This document shows, in pieces, positions 1 through 8,009 of a DNA stretch of 8,009 nucleotides. Location of the stretch: assembly GCA_027033555.1 (NCBI GenBank), contig JALVLE010000340.1:1-8009 (forward strand). The letters are read 5' to 3'. The notes under the pieces are model-generated. The model was given only the letters and a program-made list of their open reading frames with translations. It was not told where the DNA came from and ran no database searches. The DNA is from Caldifarciminota bacterium. Lineage in GTDB: Bacteria; Hydrothermota; Hydrothermia; UBA1063; CAJXJZ01. A program made the translations under genes and the position numbers. Position 1 is the stretch's first letter; every line of letters begins with the position of its first letter.

Positions 1-99
1 GGAGTGGACACACCTGGCAATGCGTGGAGCGTTGTAGTTGATGGTAATTTTGCGTATGTGGCAGACGGAACCAGTCTTCAGATTGTGAGGTTAAGATAA
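1..99 (+). CDS. C-terminal end of a secreted LVIVD-repeat beta-propeller protein (5' truncated by window)
   Basis: Reading frame 1 is open from the first base to a TAA at 97-99 and gives 32 residues, beginning GVDTPGNAW and ending LQIVRLR. The pattern (D-T-P-G-x-A-W-x-V-x-V-x-G-x-F-A-Y-V-A-D-G, then L-Q-I-V) is the repeat unit of LVIVD-type beta-propellers. These are usually exported surface or periplasmic proteins of unknown ligand, common in FCB-group and other environmental bacteria. Only the last blade is visible, and the chain stops straight after it, with no C-terminal sorting or anchor domain. Its relation to the downstream genes is unclear: a stable-RNA promoter begins about 10 nt after the stop, so it is probably the end of a separate upstream unit. 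The repeat family is fairly sure; the function is unknown. Confidence 0.7.
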   Translation, partial: GVDTPGNAWSVVVDGNFAYVADGTSLQIVRLR

Positions 100-108
100 A
101 GTGAGCAC

Positions 109-144
109 TTTTATAAACAGACTTTTTAGGTTATAATATAAACA
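109..144 (+). promoter_or_regulatory. Sigma-70-type promoter of the tRNA-Glu/tRNA-Gln/guaB unit
   Basis: A perfect TATAAT lies at 132-137. The best-spaced -35 (109-114, TTTTAT, 17-bp spacer) is a poor match to TTGACA, so the promoter relies on its -10. The predicted start is A144, leaving a 7-nt 5' leader for RNase P to remove before tRNA-Glu at 151. From the -10 to the start, the sequence matches the rRNA promoter at 6347-6362 in 15 of 16 positions. The -10 is clear; the -35 and exact start are inferred. Confidence 0.7.
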
Positions 145-150
145 CTACAC

Positions 151-225
151 GGCGCCATCGTCTAGCCCGGCCGAGGACACCTGGTTCTCAGCCAGGAGAC
201 CCGGGTTCAAATCCCGGTGGCGCTA
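151..225 (+). tRNA. tRNA-Glu (anticodon CTC)
   Basis: A full cloverleaf can be folded. The acceptor stem is 151-157 with 218-224 (first pair G-U), and the discriminator is A225. The anticodon stem is 180-184 with 192-196, around a loop with CTC at 187-189, which reads GAG. The T arm is 201-205 with 213-217 around TTCAAAT. The 3' CCA is not encoded: the next bases are TGC, and the following tRNA begins at 229. CCA must therefore be added after transcription. This is the first gene of the transcript, 7 nt from the predicted start site. Confidence 0.96.
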
Positions 226-228
226 TGC

Positions 229-3024
<2,796 letters not shown>

Positions 3025-3028
<4 letters not shown>

Positions 3029-4416
3029 TTGCTCTTTTTATAATAAGCCTTTTCTGGCAGATTAACACAAAAAATGTTTTTTCGCAGGATGAGTACCCAC
3101 TCAATTACCTGAACTTCCTCCATCCTGTAACAAAGCCTTTGTTTGTAAGGCGGTTTATATTCAACGATACAACACGGGACTCGCTATCTGTTATGGAAAC
3201 AGAAAGAAGATTAAGAGGACTTGGAATATTCAGGAGTGTGAGAACTAAAAGAAACGGAGATACTGTGATGCTTTATCTCCATGATGCTTTCTCCATGAGC
3301 CTGTTCCTTGATTACAGGTTTTATAATGACCAGAGAGATATAACCATAGGGTTTGAAGAGGATAATTTCCTTGGTACACTAACCAGAGTAAGCGCCTATT
3401 ACTTTTTTTACCATGACATAACGTATTACCAGGGTGGATTTTCAGTTCCTGCGTTTCCATTTAAAACTGTTGATTTTAAGGCGTTTTTTCAGAGAGGCAG
3501 GCATATTAAAAAAGATATGCTCATGTTAAACCCATTTGTCACACCGCTTATAAAAAATTATTTAAATGCTCTTTATATAAGGCAGTTGAAAGATGAATAC
3601 CTTTACAAAAACGGGGTTATTTTTGATACCTCTCATATTGACTATGCTCTTTACTCAGCAAAGTATGGCAGGGCGGTAAGGAAAAAATACACATTTGTCC
3701 CTTACGGTGCTTTTGAGTATTTAAAGACAAAGGATACGGCGTTTAAACGTATCGGTACAGGGATCTATTACGTAGATCTGGGTACCATTAAAACAAGATA
3801 CATGCGACGTTTTCTTTATAACGATTATCTTCCCAAGGGAATTATTGCCAGAATTGAAGTTTATCCTCTCCTAAGATACAATGAAAGATTGGCAATTTAT
3901 TTCAACATAAAGGCTGGAGACAGAAAAAAATACCTTGAATCAACTTTTATATACTCCTTGTCCCGTTCATCTGGTTATGTGCGTGTGAAAAGCAAGGCAT
4001 ATTATCGTCTGCTCCATAAACTGACGTTGTTTGCTTATACAGATTTTGGCGCAATTCATGATGTGACTCAGTCTCTTTCTTATGAGAATATTTTGGTGTT
4101 TTCTCTGGGGGCTAACAATGGGATGTATGCCTATGTTCCTCATTATTTCAATGGCAGAGAGATGGCTTTACTTTATGGCGAATTAAGGTATTTTGCATTC
4201 CGTATAAAAAGACTTGCAGGAGTAGGCGGGGCAATTTTTTATGCCCTGGGAAATGCTGATGAACATATCTCTTTCCTACATCGCTCTTTTGGACTTTCTT
4301 TTCGCTTTGAGATGGGAGCCCTTGGTCCAGCTGCTATCTATTCCTTTAATATTGGTTTAAAAGATTTCCATTCATCTTTACTTTTTTCCTTTGGTACTAC
4401 CCTTGATTTTCAGTGA
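3025..4416 (+). CDS. Outer-membrane beta-barrel protein with a POTRA-like N-terminal module (Omp85-like)
   Basis: This 463-residue protein is predicted to be exported. Residues 1 to about 20 (MIALFIISLFWQ...VFSQ) form a hydrophobic, weakly charged signal peptide. Residues 40-87 resemble one POTRA repeat: a strand, a helix with METERRLRGLGIFRSV, then paired strands ending VMLYLHD. From residue 88, alternating polar and aromatic strands run to the end. GFEEDNFLGT (109-118) resembles the DxNLFG segment that opens Omp85/BamA barrels. With a single POTRA it is much shorter than BamA, so it is more like a small surface-antigen or TamA-like member. The last residues (TTLDFQ) lack the usual terminal aromatic residue. 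AAAAGG at 3013-3018 lies 6 nt before the ATG, which overlaps the upstream TGA as ATGA, so the two genes are coupled. The link with an envelope glycosyltransferase suggests a cell-surface role. The exact role is unknown. Confidence 0.7.
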
Positions 4417-5110
4417 AGGCTTTGTAAAGCGCTATAGATACAGCCACATGAACATTTAAAGAATTTATTTCTTCCGATTGCTCTATGGATAAAATCATAT
4501 CAGAGACTTCCAGTATTTTCCCGGATACCCCTTTCCCCTCTGAACCTGCCACCAAAAGTGCAGGTTTGGGAATACTTATCTTTGATAATGGCTCCCCGCC
4601 CCTCTCAAGGGAAAGAATAAAAAGCCCCATTTTTCTTGCTTCTTTAATAAAGTTCATTGGATTTGTTATAATAGCAATGGGAATTTTAAAGGCATAACCT
4701 TCAGACACACGTATCACTGTGGGGGTTACTTTGCATGCTCTATTTTTAGGGAGCAGTATCCCTGCAGCTTTAAAGGCGAAAGCACTTCTGATAATTCCTC
4801 CAAGATTTACCGGGTCTTCTATATGGTCAAGATATAGAGCAATGCTATGTGTTTTGGCTGCATTTTGAACGATTCTATAAGGATTGCTGTATTCAAAGTC
4901 CGGTATTTTTGCAACCAAATCCCGTGCGCGCTCATCTCTTGCAACTTTTTTTAGCTCTTTTAAATTCACTTTTAGTACTTTTACGCCATTTTTTTCTACA
5001 TAGTTTGCAATATTTTCCGGCATTCTAAAGCCATCCTTTACATAAAGAGTCAGAATTCTGCCACCAGCTTTAATAAATTCATCAATCTGATTCTTCCCGT
5101 GTATGAACAT
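4397..5110 (-). CDS. rlmB: TrmH/SpoU-family rRNA 2'-O-methyltransferase, RlmB type
   Basis: This 237-residue SPOUT methyltransferase is predicted to use S-adenosylmethionine to methylate a ribose in RNA. In RlmB the target is G2251 of 23S rRNA. Residues 1 to about 75 (FIHGKNQIDEFI...) form the L30e-like RNA-binding domain typical of RlmB. The trefoil-knot domain has motif 1 (DHIEDPVNLGGIIRSA, with Asn102 and catalytic-type Arg108), motif 2 (GSEGKG, 189-194) and motif 3 (NSLNVHVAVSIAL, 216-228). The stretch VSEGYAFKIP replaces the commoner small-G-A-x-E-x-x-P segment, so the exact target nucleotide is less certain than the family. The gene stands alone on the - strand. Its last 20 nt overlap the 3' end of the barrel gene. 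Its ATG has no Shine-Dalgarno sequence but has a TATAAT 7 nt upstream, so a leaderless mRNA is predicted. Confidence 0.85.
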   Translation of the reverse strand: MFIHGKNQIDEFIKAGGRILTLYVKDGFRMPENIANYVEKNGVKVLKVNLKELKKVARDERARDLVAKIPDFEYSNPYRIVQNAAKTHSIALYLDHIEDPVNLGGIIRSAFAFKAAGILLPKNRACKVTPTVIRVSEGYAFKIPIAIITNPMNFIKEARKMGLFILSLERGGEPLSKISIPKPALLVAGSEGKGVSGKILEVSDMILSIEQSEEINSLNVHVAVSIALYKAFTENQG

Positions 5111-5146
5111 AGAGAAAATTATAAGTTAATCTCTGTGTTTTCAAAA
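5110..5146 (-). promoter_or_regulatory. Promoter giving a leaderless mRNA for the RlmB-type gene
   Basis: On the - strand, TATAAT occupies 5123-5118 and is followed by TTTCTCT and then the ATG at 5110. Seven nucleotides from the -10 is where transcription normally starts, so the mRNA should begin at or within a base of the AUG. A weak -35 (TTTTGA, 5146-5141) has a 17-bp spacer; TTGAAA at 5144-5139 has a 15-bp spacer. No SD exists. Confidence 0.6.
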
Positions 5147-5168
5147 AGAGCGACCATACATCATCATT

Positions 5169-5183
5169 TATAATATTGCTCTA
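5169..5183 (+). promoter_or_regulatory. -10-only promoter giving a leaderless mRNA for the MFS gene
   Basis: TATAAT at 5169-5174 is followed by 8 nt (ATTGCTCT) and the ATG at 5183, so the predicted start site falls on or next to the start codon. No recognisable -35 lies 16-18 nt upstream, and no purine-rich SD precedes the ATG. The layout mirrors the divergent promoter at 5110-5146: both read TTATAAT, then a short T-rich gap, then CTCTATG. Confidence 0.55.
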
Positions 5184-6304
5184 TGAGTTTGCTGAAATTT
5201 AAGAAGAATGTTTTGCTGGTGGGAATTTCTTTGTTTCTCAGTCTGACTGCTGTTTTTTCTTTTTATCATCTTCTACCGCTATTTCTTTTGAACAATGGTT
5301 TTGCAGAAAAAAGTCTTGGCACACTTTATACTGTTTTTCTATTTTCATATAATGCCGGGCAGCTTTTGGGCGGATTTTTGCTGAAGAAAATTGATGCCAG
5401 GAAACTTTACGCATTGTCAACATTTACTGTGGCCTTATTTTTAGCTCTGTTGTACCTTCCATTATCTAAACCCATCCTTGTATTTATATTATTCCTTGTT
5501 TACACGCTTTGGGGGGTGCAGGTTCCTCCTCAGGGCGTTATTGTGCATAGTGCGGAGCACGACACTGCGAGGTCTTTTTCTCAGGTAGAATTTTTTGCTC
5601 TTCTGGGCATTCTTATAGGTCCCTTTGCGGGATATGCGTTTTTGAAATTTATGAGGCTTCGGGATATTCTCCTGCTTGCTGCCGGAGTTGAGGTAATTGT
5701 GAGTTTCATAAGATGGAGAATAGATTACCAGCAGGATGAAAAAAGGGAAGATATAAGGTTTCCACATTTCAGCAAAAAACTCATTATTATAACACTTTTT
5801 GTGTCTCTTGCCTTCTTCGTCTTCTATTCCACTGCTGATGGCCCATTTATTCCTGCGATTTTAAAGAAAACCCTTTCCATGAATCTTAGAGAAATATCTT
5901 TTTTATACGGTGTAGCCACATTTCTGTCCATCGTTTTTATTCCTGTGTTCTATTTCCTGGCAAAGAAGTACGGTATGTGGCGGGTAATGGGTGTCTCTGT
6001 TTTCTTTCATGGCTTTTTCATTTACCTGTGGTCTTTGAATTATAATCTTCTTTTTTTGCTTATCCTGAGTTTTGTCACCGTTCAGCCCACCTACACCTAT
6101 TTTATGCCTCTTATTCTTGACAGTGTAGAAGAAAAAGAAAGAGGCGGAGCGCTTGGTACTGTGGGGTTTATAACCGGAACAGTGGGCTCTATTTCACCGA
6201 TACTTCTTGGGGGGTTAAACAATCCCTTCCTTGTGATCTGCATTGTAAGCATAGTGGCTGCTGTATTAACAATGGTGTTTCCAGTTGAAAATAAGGAGCT
6301 TTAA
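5183..6304 (+). CDS. Major facilitator superfamily transporter
   Basis: This 373-residue, very hydrophobic inner-membrane protein is of MFS size and pattern, with about twelve spans in two six-helix halves. A polar loop at about 178-198 (RIDYQQDEKREDIRFPHFSKK) joins the halves. GGFLLKKIDARKL (63-75) sits between TM2 and TM3 and fits MFS motif A (G-x-L-x-D-R-x-G-R). EKERGGALGTVGFITGTVGSISP near the C-terminus matches the helix 10-11 pattern of sugar or drug efflux MFS proteins. A substrate cannot be named; sugar-efflux (SET-like) or multidrug export are possible. The start is set by MSLLKFKKN before TM1, a normal positive-inside N-terminus, and by the upstream TATAAT. The stop lies only 19 nt before the -35 of the rRNA promoter, with no clear terminator between. 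Confidence 0.88.
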   Translation: MSLLKFKKNVLLVGISLFLSLTAVFSFYHLLPLFLLNNGFAEKSLGTLYTVFLFSYNAGQLLGGFLLKKIDARKLYALSTFTVALFLALLYLPLSKPILVFILFLVYTLWGVQVPPQGVIVHSAEHDTARSFSQVEFFALLGILIGPFAGYAFLKFMRLRDILLLAAGVEVIVSFIRWRIDYQQDEKREDIRFPHFSKKLIIITLFVSLAFFVFYSTADGPFIPAILKKTLSMNLREISFLYGVATFLSIVFIPVFYFLAKKYGMWRVMGVSVFFHGFFIYLWSLNYNLLFLLILSFVTVQPTYTYFMPLILDSVEEKERGGALGTVGFITGTVGSISPILLGGLNNPFLVICIVSIVAAVLTMVFPVENKEL

Positions 6305-6317
6305 ATTTTCCTATAAC

Positions 6318-6347
6318 ACCCCCTTGACAAATCGTGACTGAGGGGGT
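6318..6347. repeat. C5/G5 dyad overlapping the rRNA promoter
   Basis: ACCCCC (6318-6323) and GGGGGT (6342-6347) are exact reverse complements, 18 nt apart. The left arm abuts the -35 and the right arm runs into the first base of the -10. It could be an operator, or in RNA from the MFS gene a weak GC hairpin with a large loop and no U tract. Arms are seen directly; function is unknown. Confidence 0.5.
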
Positions 6348-6359
6348 ATAATATTAACA
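6324..6359 (+). promoter_or_regulatory. Full-consensus sigma-70 promoter of the rRNA operon
   Basis: TTGACA (6324-6329) and TATAAT (6347-6352) are both perfect, with the ideal 17-bp spacer. The predicted start is about A6359. The spacer ends in GGGGG directly before the -10. The region downstream of the -10 is AT-rich (ATTAACACTA) rather than GC-rich, unlike the stringent discriminators of E. coli rRNA promoters. It lies about 66 nt before the 16S, the expected place for rrn transcription to start. Confidence 0.93.
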
Positions 6360-6378
6360 CTAACAAATAAGGTAGGAT

Positions 6379-6390
6379 TGCTCTTTGAAA
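6379..6390 (+). promoter_or_regulatory. boxA rRNA antitermination element in the 16S leader
   Basis: TGCTCTTTGAAA closely matches bacterial boxA (TGCTCTTTAACA in E. coli), the RNA site bound by NusB-S10 (NusE). It sits about 20 nt after the predicted start and about 35 nt before the 16S, the usual order. GTGGTGTGTTT at 6396-6406 could be boxC-like, but I see no clear boxB hairpin. Its presence indicates Nus-dependent antitermination of this operon. Confidence 0.8.
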
Positions 6391-6424
6391 ATGAAGTGGT
6401 GTGTTTCTGAGTGAGAGATTACTC

Positions 6425-8000
<1,576 letters not shown>

Positions 8001-8009
8001 AAAGAGAAA

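Noticed and set aside
98..111. AAAGTG-AG-CACTTT near-palindrome after the LVIVD gene stop, considered as terminator or operator.
   Set aside because: Six-base arms are expected several times by chance in a window this size; the hairpin is AT-rich with a tiny loop and no real U tract.
4419..4430. GCTTTGTAAAGC palindrome near the convergent gene ends as a bidirectional terminator.
   Set aside because: Short arms, 2-nt centre and no T tract on either side; it lies inside the RlmB-type coding sequence.
5175..5187. boxA-like ATTGCTCTATGA over the MFS start codon, similar to the rRNA boxA.
   Set aside because: Antitermination of a single short gene makes little sense, and the match lies partly in coding sequence; probably chance.
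6285..6317. Second rRNA promoter upstream (TTGAAA 6285-6290, TATAAC 6312-6317).
   Set aside because: The 21-bp spacer is too long and the -35-like part is coding sequence of the MFS gene.

Overview
This window looks like chromosomal DNA from a deeply branching, probably thermophilic, diderm bacterium. The protein genes are AT-rich, while the 16S rRNA and both tRNAs are clearly GC-rich (about 60% in the 16S by eye). That contrast is typical of low-GC thermophiles. An outer-membrane beta-barrel gene indicates a diderm envelope. The 16S has all universal bacterial landmarks and an intact anti-Shine-Dalgarno end, but several uncommon core variants. I cannot place it in a named phylum from memory; an uncultivated FCB-like or hot-spring candidate lineage is only a guess.

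Left part (1-4416, + strand). The window opens in the last blade of a secreted LVIVD-type beta-propeller protein. A short promoter then drives tRNA-Glu(CTC) and tRNA-Gln(CTG), 3 nt apart. guaB (IMP dehydrogenase, first committed step of GMP synthesis) starts 9 nt after the encoded CCA of tRNA-Gln. guaB overlaps a GT83/PMT-type membrane glycosyltransferase, whose real N-terminus has to be read from a non-standard start codon. That gene overlaps, by ATGA, an Omp85-like outer-membrane barrel gene. I see no other promoter or terminator, so tRNA-tRNA-guaB-glycosyltransferase-barrel may be one transcription unit.

Middle part (4397-6304). An RlmB-type 23S rRNA 2'-O-methyltransferase lies on the - strand. 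Its 3' end overlaps the barrel gene by 20 nt. It diverges across a 72-nt gap from a 12-TM-type MFS transporter. Both divergent genes have a perfect TATAAT 7-8 nt before the ATG and no ribosome binding site, so both mRNAs are predicted to be leaderless.

Right part (6305-8009). A full-consensus sigma-70 promoter (TTGACA, 17 bp, TATAAT) is embedded in a C5/G5 dyad. It is followed by a boxA antitermination element and a complete 16S rRNA gene. The window ends 9 nt past the 16S.

Main points of interest. (i) The rRNA promoter and the tRNA/guaB promoter share a 15/16 block from the -10 through the predicted start, which suggests GTP synthesis is tied to stable-RNA transcription. (ii) guaB would become nearly leaderless after tRNA 3' processing. 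(iii) Genes at transcript 5' ends lack Shine-Dalgarno sequences while operon-internal genes have them. (iv) The glycosyltransferase gene probably initiates at ATT (or CTG). I found no CRISPR array, transposon, toxin or defence system.
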